Positions 1 through 6,444 of a stretch of 10,527 nucleotides of DNA are shown here, piece after piece. Each line of letters starts with the position of its first letter. Positions within the stretch are counted from its first letter, which is position 1. A program made the position numbers and the translations under genes. The DNA lies in the NCBI GenBank assembly GCA_000434115.1, contig FR893975.1, forward strand, positions 1 to 10,527, read 5' to 3'. The notes beneath the pieces are model-generated. The model ran no database searches and was not told where the DNA came from. It saw only the letters and a list, made by a program, of their open reading frames with translations. Source of the DNA: Roseburia sp. CAG:309 (GTDB taxonomy: Bacteria; Bacillota; Clostridia; Lachnospirales; Lachnospiraceae).

Positions 1-21
1 TTGAAGGTTTACACAAACTTT

Positions 22-65
22 GGGATACTCCCGTTTTGAAAAAAATGGGGGACAGGTCTCTTTTG
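22..65. repeat. Possible REP-like fragment (GGGATACTCCC / GGGGGACAGGTCTC)
   Basis: A short hairpin (GGGA 22-25, TCCC 29-32) is followed 14 bases later by GGGGGACAGGTCTC at 47-60. The juxtaposition of a small GGGA/TCCC hairpin and a GGGGACAG-type motif resembles repetitive extragenic elements associated with REP-associated tyrosine transposases in Firmicutes. This rests on recollection of motif style only. One copy is present and no transposase gene is visible. Confidence 0.25.
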
Positions 66-100
66 CTTTGCGTTATGCCAAATTATAATTTTTCACTTCC

Positions 101-161
101 GGCATGACCGCCTGTCTCGCGAAAGTCATGCCAAACAACACTTTTTCTCCTGTGGCATGAC
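101..161. repeat. Three alternating GGCATGAC / GTCATGCC arms
   Basis: GGCATGAC occurs at 101-108, its exact inverse GTCATGCC at 125-132, and GGCATGAC again at 154-161. The middle arm can pair with the left arm (8 bp, 16-nt loop). It can also pair with the right arm (9 bp, GTCATGCCA 125-133 with TGGCATGAC 153-161, 19-nt loop), so two mutually exclusive hairpins are possible. A related TTATGCCA lies at 73-80. No U-run follows either hairpin, so a terminator is not supported. Operator sites or a palindromic mobile repeat are alternatives. Confidence 0.6.
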
Positions 162-195
162 CAATCCTCCTTTTTCCCAATTCACTAATCAATCA

Positions 196-403
196 TTACG
201 GTCAAAAAGAAAAAAAACATCACGAAAGTACCGTAAAAATTGGTAAAATAAGGAAAGCGATGTTAAAAATTAACAATTTTTACGGTCAAAAAGAAGAAAA
301 ACATCACAAAAATACCGTAAAACCACCAAAGAATGTAAAAATAAGGAAGTAAGTTGCGAAAAATTACGGTAAAATTCCACATTTTTTCATGTTTTGCCCG
401 TAA
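196..403. repeat. 84-bp-period tandem repeat with internal TTACGG...CCGTAA inverted arms
   Basis: TACGGT recurs at 197, 281 and 365, exactly 84 bp apart. Copies 1 and 2 share long near-identical stretches: TACGGTCAAAAAGAA, then ACATCAC, then ACCGTAAAA, and further on TAAAATAAGGAA-like sequence. Copy 3 keeps only the ends. Each copy has inverted arms: TTACGGT 196-202 with ACCGTAA 230-236; TTTTACGGT 278-286 with ACCGTAAAA 314-322; TTACGG 364-369 with CCGTAA 398-403. Arm spacing is constant at about 34 bp. The loops are A-rich. Function is unknown; an array of protein-binding palindromes or a decayed mobile repeat are both possible. Confidence 0.8.
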
Positions 404-540
404 TTAATGCTTACCCCACGTCCGTGGTGCCCTGCGCTCCTATTTCCCGTAATGGATGATTACCCCACATCCGTTGCCCCACATCCGTTGAACCCTGAGC
501 TCCCATTTGTCCGTAATCGATGCTTGCCCCAAGTCCCCTC
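398..540. repeat. C-rich degenerate direct repeat keyed on CCGTAAT
   Basis: CCGTAAT begins at 398, 447 and 511. Each occurrence is followed by a related block (ATGCTTACCCCACGTCCG-like, then CCCTG-G-CTCC-ATTT). The spacing grows from 49 to 64 bp, mostly because CCCCACATCCGTTG is duplicated exactly in tandem at 463-476 and 477-490. CCGTAA is the same core as the right arm of the 84-bp repeat, so the two repeat families grade into one another. Confidence 0.7.
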
Positions 541-547
541 GCCCCAT

Positions 548-625
548 AACACCAGAGCCGCTCGCAATACCAGAGCTCCCCTAGCCGTTCGCAGCACCAG
601 AGCCACTCACAACACCACAGCTGCC
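548..625. repeat. Degenerate 18/27-bp tandem repeat (AACACCAGAGCC...)
   Basis: Four imperfect copies of AAYACCAGAGCC plus CGCTCGC-like sequence start at 548, 566, 593 and 611. Unit lengths are 18, 27 and 18 bp, multiples of 9. Because the period is divisible by three the frame stays open, which explains the spurious open frames on both strands. No sign of translation such as a ribosome-binding site was seen. Confidence 0.6.
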
Positions 626-687
626 AATTTCTCCCCCTATCGAGAAAATATCGCCAAATTCTGCAAACTTTCCCTAAAAAGAAACAC

Positions 688-716
688 TTGCCCCATCGAA
701 TTTTTCGTTGTATAAT
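688..716 (+). promoter_or_regulatory. Sigma-A-type promoter of the sugar kinase-dapL-DUF1002 operon
   Basis: A -35 box TTGCCC (688-693, 4 of 6 matches to TTGACA) and a perfect -10 box TATAAT (711-716) are separated by 17 bp. The predicted transcription start is near 723, about 30 nt before the chosen start codon at 754. Placing the promoter here argues against the upstream in-frame ATG at 688 as the translation start. Confidence 0.8.
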
Positions 717-740
717 GATAGGCAGAAAAATATTCAGTTT

Positions 741-748
741 GGAGGAAG
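741..748 (+). promoter_or_regulatory. Ribosome-binding site fixing the kinase start
   Basis: GGAGGAAG lies 5 nt before the ATG at 754. The alternative ATG at 688 has no comparable site and sits inside the -35 box. Confidence 0.8.
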
Positions 749-753
749 AAAAA

Positions 754-1851
754 ATGAACTTAAATTTAAGGCCCGCAGAAGAATGTAAATATGATGCGGT
801 TTCGCTTGGCGAAGTAATGCTTCGTTTGGATCCGGGCGAAGGGCGCATTCGTACCGCAAGATCGTTTCGTGCCTGGGAAGGCGGCGGTGAGTACAATGTA
901 GTTCGTGGCTTGAGAAGATGCTTTGGCATGAACACAGGTGTGATCACGGCATTTGCGGACAATGAAGTAGGTAAATTGATGGAAGACTTCATTTTGCAGG
1001 GCGGTGTCGACACTTCTTTGATCAAATGGATGGAGACCGACGGAATCGGACGTGTATGCCGTAACGGTTTGAATTTTACCGAGCGTGGATTTGGTATCCG
1101 TGGCGCCGTAGGATGCTCCGACCGTGCGAATACAGCCATTTCTAAGGCAAAACCGGAAGATTTTGACTTTGATTATATCTTTAGCGAATTGGGTGCGCGC
1201 TGGTTACATACCGGTGGAATTTACGCCGCTTTGTCCGAGCAGTCATGCGAGACCGTATTGGCAGCCATCAAGGCAGCGAAGAAGTACGGAACCATCGTTT
1301 CTTATGACCTCAACTACCGTCCATCCATGTGGAGTGCGATCGGCGGTATCGAGAAAGCGCAGGAAGTAAATAAAGAAATCGCAAAATACGTAGACGTAAT
1401 GATCGGAAATGAAGAAGATTTCACGGCTTGTCTTGGATTTGAGATCGAAGGAAATGATGCCGATCTGAAAGAATTGAATTTGGACGGATATAAGAAAATG
1501 ATCAACGAGGCAGCAAAGACATATCCAAACTTTAAGGCTGTAGCAACGACACTTCGTGAAGTAAAGACAGCGACTGTCAATGACTGGAGTGCAATCTGCT
1601 GGGCAGATGGAGAGATCTTCAAAGCCAAAGATTACAAAGGACTTGAGATCATGGACCGTGTCGGCGGCGGAGATTCCTTTGCTTCCGGTCTGATCTATGG
1701 TTTGATGACAACAGAAAATGCCGAACTTGCTGTAAATTATGGTGCAGCTCACGGTGCATTGGCAATGACAACCCCTGGTGATACTACGATGGCAAGCAAG
1801 AAAGAAGTAGAAGCTATCATGGGTGGTGCAGGAGCACGTGTACAGCGATAA
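754..1851 (+). CDS. kdgK: PfkB-family sugar kinase, probable 2-dehydro-3-deoxygluconokinase
   Basis: This is a 365-residue ribokinase/PfkB-fold cytoplasmic kinase. The N-terminal strand VSLGEVMLRLDP and the following glycine-rich segment EGGGEYNV (first PfkB signature, sugar-binding) are typical. The second signature DRVGGGDSFASG carries the expected catalytic base Asp307 and the anion-hole glycines. Among PfkB subfamilies, the GGGEYNV segment and the opening motif look most like 2-keto-3-deoxygluconate kinases, which phosphorylate KDG to KDPG in uronate/pectin catabolism. Substrate is inferred, and other ketose kinases remain possible. It is slightly longer than the usual 310-340 residues. 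A double stop (TAA TGA) ends it, 51 nt before dapL, with no terminator between, so the two are probably co-transcribed. No other uronate genes are in view, which makes the substrate call uncertain. Confidence 0.8.
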   Translation: MNLNLRPAEECKYDAVSLGEVMLRLDPGEGRIRTARSFRAWEGGGEYNVVRGLRRCFGMNTGVITAFADNEVGKLMEDFILQGGVDTSLIKWMETDGIGRVCRNGLNFTERGFGIRGAVGCSDRANTAISKAKPEDFDFDYIFSELGARWLHTGGIYAALSEQSCETVLAAIKAAKKYGTIVSYDLNYRPSMWSAIGGIEKAQEVNKEIAKYVDVMIGNEEDFTACLGFEIEGNDADLKELNLDGYKKMINEAAKTYPNFKAVATTLREVKTATVNDWSAICWADGEIFKAKDYKGLEIMDRVGGGDSFASGLIYGLMTTENAELAVNYGAAHGALAMTTPGDTTMASKKEVEAIMGGAGARVQR

Positions 1852-1902
1852 TGAAGCAAGAATCAGCAGATAAATCAGTATCAATTTGTATGGAGGAATG
1901 AC

Positions 1903-3114
1903 ATGTATAAAATTAATGACAATTATTTAAAATTACCTGGAAGTTACCTTTTTTCGACGATTGCGAAGAAAGTAAATGCGTATACAGAAGCAAATCCGGA
2001 CAAAAAAGTGATCCGTCTCGGAATCGGAGACGTAACACTTCCTCTTGCGCCGGCAGTCATTGACGCAATGCACAAAGCCGTTGATGAGATGGCTCATGCT
2101 GAGACATTTCACGGGTATGCACCGGATCTTGGCTATGAATTTCTGCGCAGTGCGATCGTAGAAAACGATTATAAAGCACGCGGCGTGGACATTGCCATTG
2201 ATGAGATCTTCGTCAGCGACGGAGCAAAGAGCGATTCCGGAAACATCGGAGACATTTTCGCACAGAATAACCGTATCGCAGTATGTGATCCGGTTTACCC
2301 GGTTTATGTAGATACCAATGCCATGGCAGGTAGAACCGGAGACTACGTGAAAGAGAAAGAAGCATGGTCAAATGTAATTTATATGCCATGTACCGCAGAA
2401 AATAATTTTGTACCGGAACTTCCAAAAGAGACACCGGACATCATTTACATCTGCTGTCCAAACAATCCGACCGGAACGACATTAAATAAAGATCAACTTC
2501 AGAAATGGGTTGACTTTGCTTTGACAAAAGGTGCTGTTATCATTTATGATGCAGCTTATGAAGCATACATTTCCGAGGACGACGTACCACACAGCATTTA
2601 CGAATGCGATGGCGCGAAGAAATGTGCGATCGAGATGAGAAGTTTCTCCAAAAATGCCGGATTTACCGGAACTCGTCTTGGATTTACCGTAATTCCGAAA
2701 GAGCTTACCTGTGACGGTGTGTCACTGAACAGTCTCTGGGCGAGAAGACACGGAACCAAGTTCAACGGAGCACCTTATATCATCCAGCGCGCCGGTGAAG
2801 CGGTATACAGTCCGGAAGGAAAGAAACAGACAAAAGAGCAGATTGCATATTACATGAACAATGCAAAGATCATCCGCGAGGGATTGACAAATGCCGGATA
2901 TACCGTATTTGGCGGTGTAAACGCACCATATATCTGGTTGAAGACGCCGGACAATATGACATCCTGGGATTTCTTCGATTATTTGCTTGAGAACCTGAAC
3001 ATCGTCGGAACACCGGGAAGCGGCTTCGGACCGAGCGGGGAAGGATATTTCCGACTGACTGCATTTGGCTCTTTAGAGAATACCAAAGAGGCGATGGAGC
3101 GCATCGTAAAATAA
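1903..3114 (+). CDS. dapL: LL-diaminopimelate aminotransferase
   Basis: This 403-residue fold-type I PLP aminotransferase converts tetrahydrodipicolinate plus glutamate directly to LL-2,6-diaminopimelate. It bypasses the succinyl/acetyl branches of lysine and peptidoglycan precursor synthesis. The N-terminus (INDNYLKLPGSYLFSTIAKK), the LGIGDVTLPL segment and HGYAPDLGYEFLR are characteristic of DapL rather than of generic aspartate aminotransferases. The PLP-binding lysine is Lys250 in SFSKNAGFTGTRLGF. CCPNNPTGT is the family's cofactor/substrate loop, and the C-terminal GSGFGPSGEGYFRLTAFG contains the carboxylate-binding arginine. Length matches the family. The start is set by GGAGGA at 1892-1897. 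It shares an operon with the upstream kinase and the downstream DUF1002 gene (34-nt gap, no terminator). Confidence 0.96.
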   Translation: MYKINDNYLKLPGSYLFSTIAKKVNAYTEANPDKKVIRLGIGDVTLPLAPAVIDAMHKAVDEMAHAETFHGYAPDLGYEFLRSAIVENDYKARGVDIAIDEIFVSDGAKSDSGNIGDIFAQNNRIAVCDPVYPVYVDTNAMAGRTGDYVKEKEAWSNVIYMPCTAENNFVPELPKETPDIIYICCPNNPTGTTLNKDQLQKWVDFALTKGAVIIYDAAYEAYISEDDVPHSIYECDGAKKCAIEMRSFSKNAGFTGTRLGFTVIPKELTCDGVSLNSLWARRHGTKFNGAPYIIQRAGEAVYSPEGKKQTKEQIAYYMNNAKIIREGLTNAGYTVFGGVNAPYIWLKTPDNMTSWDFFDYLLENLNIVGTPGSGFGPSGEGYFRLTAFGSLENTKEAMERIVK

Positions 3115-3138
3115 ATTCGTGCCATGTCGTCTCAGAAT

Positions 3139-3143
3139 GGAGG
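3139..3143 (+). promoter_or_regulatory. Ribosome-binding site fixing the DUF1002 start
   Basis: GGAGG lies 5 nt before ATG 3149. The in-frame GTG at 3119 would add ten residues in front of the signal peptide and lacks a site, so ATG 3149 is preferred. Confidence 0.8.
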
Positions 3144-3148
3144 TTTAT

Positions 3149-4066
3149 ATGAAGAAACGTAGTAAAGTAACCGCAGTGCTGCTTAGTCTGGCATTGCTGA
3201 TCTGTGCCCTGCCGACCACGGTTGTGAAGGCAGATTCCACAGGAAATTCGGATGATGCATCCGTAGAGGTTTCTCCTTATATCTCATTGGGAGCAGACTT
3301 GAACGCACAGCAGAAAGACATTGTCTTAAGTCTCCTTGGCGTGACCGAGTCAGACCTTGACAATTATGAAGTTTTACAGGTAACAAACAAGGACGAGCAT
3401 GAATATCTTGATGACTATCTCTCCGCTTCGGTGATTGGAACGAAAGCGCTTTCGTCCGTCCGCATTGAAAAAGGCGAAGAGGGAAAAGGCATTCATGTAG
3501 AGACAAAAAATATCACCTATTGTACGAGCGGAATGTACACTAATGCATTGATTACCGCCGGTATCACGGATGCCGATGTGATCGTTGCAGGTCCATTTGA
3601 ACTCTCCGGTACGGCAGCACTTGTCGGTGCGATGAAGGCCTATGAGGCAATGACCGGCGAGACATTGAGCGATGACCGTGAGGATGCCGCCACCAATGAA
3701 CTTGTGCTGACCAGTGAACTGGCGCAGAGCATTGGCTCTGATGATGCGGAGAAGCTGATGGCACTTGTGAAAGAAAAAGTGGCAAATGGTGATATCAAAG
3801 ATGCAGACGATCTTCAGAAAGCCATTGAAGAATCAGCCAATGAACTGGGTGTCAGCCTGACAGATGCGCAGAAACAGAAACTTGCACAATTGTTTGACAA
3901 AATCAGTAAATTGGATCTTGATGTTGATAAATTGAAGCAGCAGGCAGAAAACATCTACAACAAACTCCAGGATCTGGGGTTGAGTGTGGATGAGGCGCAG
4001 GGCTGGCTTGACAAGATCGTATCATTCTTTAAGAAAATTGCCGAGACGGTATCGTCCTGGTTCTAG
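3149..4066 (+). CDS. Secreted DUF1002-family protein
   Basis: This is a 305-residue exported protein of unknown function. Residues 1-28 form a classical Sec signal peptide: basic MKKRSK, hydrophobic core VLLSLALLICAL, and a likely cleavage after VKA28 before Asp29. There is no lipobox cysteine after the core, so a freely secreted or wall-trapped protein is expected. The mature part has the hallmarks of DUF1002 (the family containing Bacillus YpuA). These are SLGADLNAQQKDIVLSLLGV, the VTNKDEHEYL segment, SASVIGTKALSSVR, YCTSGMYTNALITAGI and AGPFELSGTAALVGAMKAY. The C-terminal third is helical and highly charged, ending in an amphipathic stretch (IVSFFKKIAETVSSWF) that could contact a membrane or partner. 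It is last in the operon with dapL and directly precedes a terminator. The family's role is not established. Confidence 0.88.
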   Translation: MKKRSKVTAVLLSLALLICALPTTVVKADSTGNSDDASVEVSPYISLGADLNAQQKDIVLSLLGVTESDLDNYEVLQVTNKDEHEYLDDYLSASVIGTKALSSVRIEKGEEGKGIHVETKNITYCTSGMYTNALITAGITDADVIVAGPFELSGTAALVGAMKAYEAMTGETLSDDREDAATNELVLTSELAQSIGSDDAEKLMALVKEKVANGDIKDADDLQKAIEESANELGVSLTDAQKQKLAQLFDKISKLDLDVDKLKQQAENIYNKLQDLGLSVDEAQGWLDKIVSFFKKIAETVSSWF

Positions 4067-4105
4067 TACAAGGATCCGTTGTATTGGATTTTTATAGAAA
4101 AGCGG

Positions 4106-4153
4106 AAATCTCCCTGTTTTGGTGCAGTGACATCAAGGCGGGGAGATTTTTTT
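4106..4153 (+). terminator. Rho-independent terminator after the DUF1002 gene
   Basis: AAATCTCCC (4106-4114) pairs perfectly with GGGAGATTT (4141-4149) and is followed by a run of seven T (4147-4153). The 26-nt interior can form a second small stem, TTGGTG 4119-4124 with CATCAA 4131-4136 (one G-T pair), making an extended two-part hairpin. It closes the kinase-dapL-DUF1002 operon. Confidence 0.88.
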
Positions 4154-4156
4154 AAC

Positions 4157-4186
4157 TTGCCATCTCAGAGTCGTCTGTGGTATAAT
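4157..4186 (+). promoter_or_regulatory. Extended -10 promoter of the glycerophosphotransferase operon
   Basis: TTGCCA (4157-4162, 5 of 6 to TTGACA) and a perfect TATAAT (4181-4186) are separated by 18 bp. TGG precedes TATAAT directly, giving the extended -10 pattern TGnTATAAT. The predicted start near 4193 leaves a leader of about 40 nt. The -35 box begins only three bases after the T-run of the preceding terminator. Confidence 0.85.
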
Positions 4187-4219
4187 AAACTATGTGCGCA
4201 TAAACGCATGAAAAGAGAT

Positions 4220-4224
4220 GGAGG
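4220..4224 (+). promoter_or_regulatory. Ribosome-binding site fixing the first glycerophosphotransferase start
   Basis: GGAGG lies 8 nt before ATG 4233. The in-frame ATG at 4218 overlaps this site and would add only five residues before the GT-A strand, so it is rejected. Confidence 0.8.
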
Positions 4225-4232
4225 AATGTTAC

Positions 4233-6419
4233 ATGAAGATAAGTGTAGTTATTGCTTATCACGATGAAAAACAGTATATAAAAGACTGTTTGGCGAGCCT
4301 TGCAGAGCAGACGTTTCAGGACTTTGAAGTAATCCTTGTCTGTGATGGATGCGGGATGCCGGAAGAAGGGATTCCGGAGAAGCTGAACATTGCGACCGTG
4401 ATGCAGGAAGAAAAAGGGGTCGCGGGGGCAAGAAATGCGGGAATAGAAAAAGCACAGGGAGAATATGTGGTGTTTTTGGATGCCGACGATTATCTGGCCG
4501 AGGATACGCTGGAGGCATTGGCAGAGAAAGCGGAACCGGAAACGGTGGTTTACATTTCCAAAACCGAGACATGGTACAGCCGCAAGGTATATCAGGACAA
4601 TGGGGAAAAATTAGACGAACAAAATGATACCAATGGCGACGAAGGAGAAGAGACCAAGGTTGATCCGGAAAATCCATATGAGTATCTCATTGCAAATACC
4701 AAAAAATGGCAAAATATATCGACGCTTGGATTGCTGATCCCGCGCAGACTTTTGATGGAAAATCCAATCCGTTTTTGTGAAGAATTGGAATACGATTCCG
4801 ATATTCCGGTGCTGATGGAAGTGTTGGCAAAGGCACCAAAGACGGTTTATCAGGAAAAAGGAACTTATATAAAGAGAAAGCACAACGATCCGATCAATCT
4901 GCCATCGCTTTTGCAGAAAAAGGATGCCGCGAAAAAAGTGGCAGAGGCGATGAAGAGTTATGAGATGGCAAGCCGGTTTGTGGATAAAGAAAACGGCAGA
5001 GCATTTCATTATCGCTTTGCAATGTGCCTTGTGACAATGATCGCGCCATTTATGATTGAGAGCAAAGCGGCAGAGAGAAAAGAGACCGCTAAGGAATTAA
5101 AACAGACGCTGGAAATTCTTGGAAAAGGTGGATGGGCGGAGATTCCAATGAAGCATCATCCGAGAAAACTGATCGCCTATGGTCTTGCCGGAGATGCGGA
5201 TAAGATTGTGAAAAAGACGCGAAATCATGCGAGACGGCAGACGTTGTTCCGCGTATGTACGAGCCGTGCAAAATGCAAGCGGTATTTGTATGAAAAAGTA
5301 TTCAGCAAGATGAAAATGTTTGACGATATGGTAATTTTCGAGAGTTTCTTTGGAAAAAGTTATTCGGACAGTCCAAAGTACATCTTTGAATATATGAATG
5401 AAACGTATCCGGGAAAGTACCGGTATATGTGGGTAAATGCAGGAAAGAAACTGAACCTGCCATATCCGTCAAAGCAGATGAAACGGTTCAGTTTTAAATA
5501 TTTCTTTTATATGGCAAGAGCCAAATATATCGTATTTAATGGCAGACAGCCACAGTATTTTATCAAGCGGAAGGGCAATGTTTTTTTGGAGACGTGGCAT
5601 GGAACGCCGTTGAAGAAACTGGTATTTGATATGGAAGATGTGACGACGGCATCGCCGCTTTACAAAGAGCAGTTCTATATCCAGACACGGTCGTGGGATT
5701 ATCTTGTCGCACCGAATCGGTTTTCCGAGGACGTTTTCCGCCATGCGTTTATGTACGACGGAAAAATGCTTGAGACGGGATATCCGAGAAATGACATTTT
5801 GTATTGTCAGGATAAGGAAAAACGGATGCGTGAGATCAAGGAAGAACTGCATCTGCCGCAGGATAAAAAAATTATTTTGTATGCGCCGACATGGCGTGAC
5901 GACGAATTTTACGGGCATGCCAAATACAAATTTACGTTGCAGTTAGACCTTGCAAAAATGCAGAAAGAGCTTGGGGATGAATACATCATTTTGCTGCGGA
6001 CGCATTATTTTATCGCCGATGTGCTCGATCTTTCGGAGTATGAGGGATTTGCGTACAATCTGAGCAAATACGATGACATTGCGCGACTGTATCTCATCTC
6101 GGATGTGCTGATCACGGATTATTCGTCCGTATTTTTCGATTATGCGAATCTGCGCCGCCCGATGCTGTTCTTTACGTATGATCTGGAGAAGTACCGTAGT
6201 GTACTCCGCGGATTTTACATCGATGTGGAAGAAGAACTTCCGGGACCGATGCTGATGACGACGGATGAAGTGATCGGAGCATTGCAGAACATTGAAAATG
6301 TTGTAACGGAGTATAGCGATAAGTATACCGCATTTTGTGATAAATATTGTGCCTGGGAAGACGGAACGGCGGCAAAAAAAGTCGTGGAGACCGTGTTTTC
6401 GGACAAAAGTAACAAATAA
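4233..6419 (+). CDS. Bifunctional GT2 glycosyltransferase / CDP-glycerol-type glycerophosphotransferase (paralogue 1)
   Basis: This 728-residue two-domain enzyme is probably peripheral on the inner membrane face. Residues 1 to about 240 are a GT-A fold family 2 glycosyltransferase. It has the nucleotide-binding strand KISVVIAYHDE, GVAGARNAG at 62-70 and the metal-binding DADD at 83-86. Its YDSDIPVL occupies the place of the usual ED catalytic motif, and RKHNDPINLP starts at 215. An acidic low-complexity segment (about 115-145) interrupts it. A basic helical linker follows. Residues about 365-720 are a TagF/TagB (Glyphos_transf) domain: SFFGKSYSDSPKYIFEYM, TWHGTPLKK with catalytic-type His456, GYPRNDIL, YAPTWRDDEF, LLRTHYF with His591, and TDYSSVFFDY from Thr628. 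The two histidines correspond to the essential pair in Staphylococcus TagF (known for the family). The inferred product is a sugar plus glycerol- or ribitol-phosphate polymer. Donor and acceptor cannot be read from sequence. Confidence 0.9.
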   Translation: MKISVVIAYHDEKQYIKDCLASLAEQTFQDFEVILVCDGCGMPEEGIPEKLNIATVMQEEKGVAGARNAGIEKAQGEYVVFLDADDYLAEDTLEALAEKAEPETVVYISKTETWYSRKVYQDNGEKLDEQNDTNGDEGEETKVDPENPYEYLIANTKKWQNISTLGLLIPRRLLMENPIRFCEELEYDSDIPVLMEVLAKAPKTVYQEKGTYIKRKHNDPINLPSLLQKKDAAKKVAEAMKSYEMASRFVDKENGRAFHYRFAMCLVTMIAPFMIESKAAERKETAKELKQTLEILGKGGWAEIPMKHHPRKLIAYGLAGDADKIVKKTRNHARRQTLFRVCTSRAKCKRYLYEKVFSKMKMFDDMVIFESFFGKSYSDSPKYIFEYMNETYPGKYRYMWVNAGKKLNLPYPSKQMKRFSFKYFFYMARAKYIVFNGRQPQYFIKRKGNVFLETWHGTPLKKLVFDMEDVTTASPLYKEQFYIQTRSWDYLVAPNRFSEDVFRHAFMYDGKMLETGYPRNDILYCQDKEKRMREIKEELHLPQDKKIILYAPTWRDDEFYGHAKYKFTLQLDLAKMQKELGDEYIILLRTHYFIADVLDLSEYEGFAYNLSKYDDIARLYLISDVLITDYSSVFFDYANLRRPMLFFTYDLEKYRSVLRGFYIDVEEELPGPMLMTTDEVIGALQNIENVVTEYSDKYTAFCDKYCAWEDGTAAKKVVETVFSDKSNK

Positions 6420-6444
6420 TATTAAGATAGAAGGTTTAAGAGAA

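Larger units (their letters stand above)
1..687. other. Gene-free, repeat-rich intergenic region
   Basis: I see no convincing gene here. Open frames exist on both strands (for example 407-715 plus and 411-1139 minus). They lack a ribosome-binding site, have composition dictated by repeats, and overlap the promoter or the following gene. Composition changes in blocks. Bases 1-195 are mixed, 196-400 are A-rich on the plus strand, and 398-680 are C-rich and G-poor. Three repeat systems account for most of the stretch and are listed separately. The left end could belong to the downstream flank of a gene outside the window. Confidence 0.75.

Noticed and set aside
196..403. CRISPR array
   Set aside because: The 84-bp period is too long, the sequence between arms is itself repeated rather than unique, and no cas genes are present.
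414..545. Possible G-quadruplex on the minus strand (GGGG runs complementary to 527-530, 535-538, 542-545)
   Set aside because: Only three tight runs are close together; the next G run is more than 20 bases away, so a stable intramolecular quadruplex is not supported.
407..715. Open frame of 102 codons on the plus strand in the repeat region
   Set aside because: No ribosome-binding site, composition set by C-rich repeats of period divisible by three, and it runs across the -35 and -10 boxes of the operon promoter.
688..753. Extended N-terminus of the sugar kinase from ATG 688
   Set aside because: It overlaps the promoter, lacks a ribosome-binding site, and ATG 754 has a strong one.
411..1139. 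Open frame of 242 codons on the minus strand
   Set aside because: It is antisense to the kinase gene and then to the repeats. No start signal and no recognisable domain; the repeated GAQG-TDVG pattern is simply the DNA repeat read through.
1314..1884. Long antisense open frames over the kinase gene and similar ones over the glycerophosphotransferases
   Set aside because: These are shadows of the real genes with no ribosome-binding sites or recognisable domains.
6337..6444. Upstream start for the second fusion protein
   Set aside because: It would overlap the previous gene by 83 bp and add 36 unrelated residues ahead of the GT-A strand; ATG 6445 has its own Shine-Dalgarno sequence.
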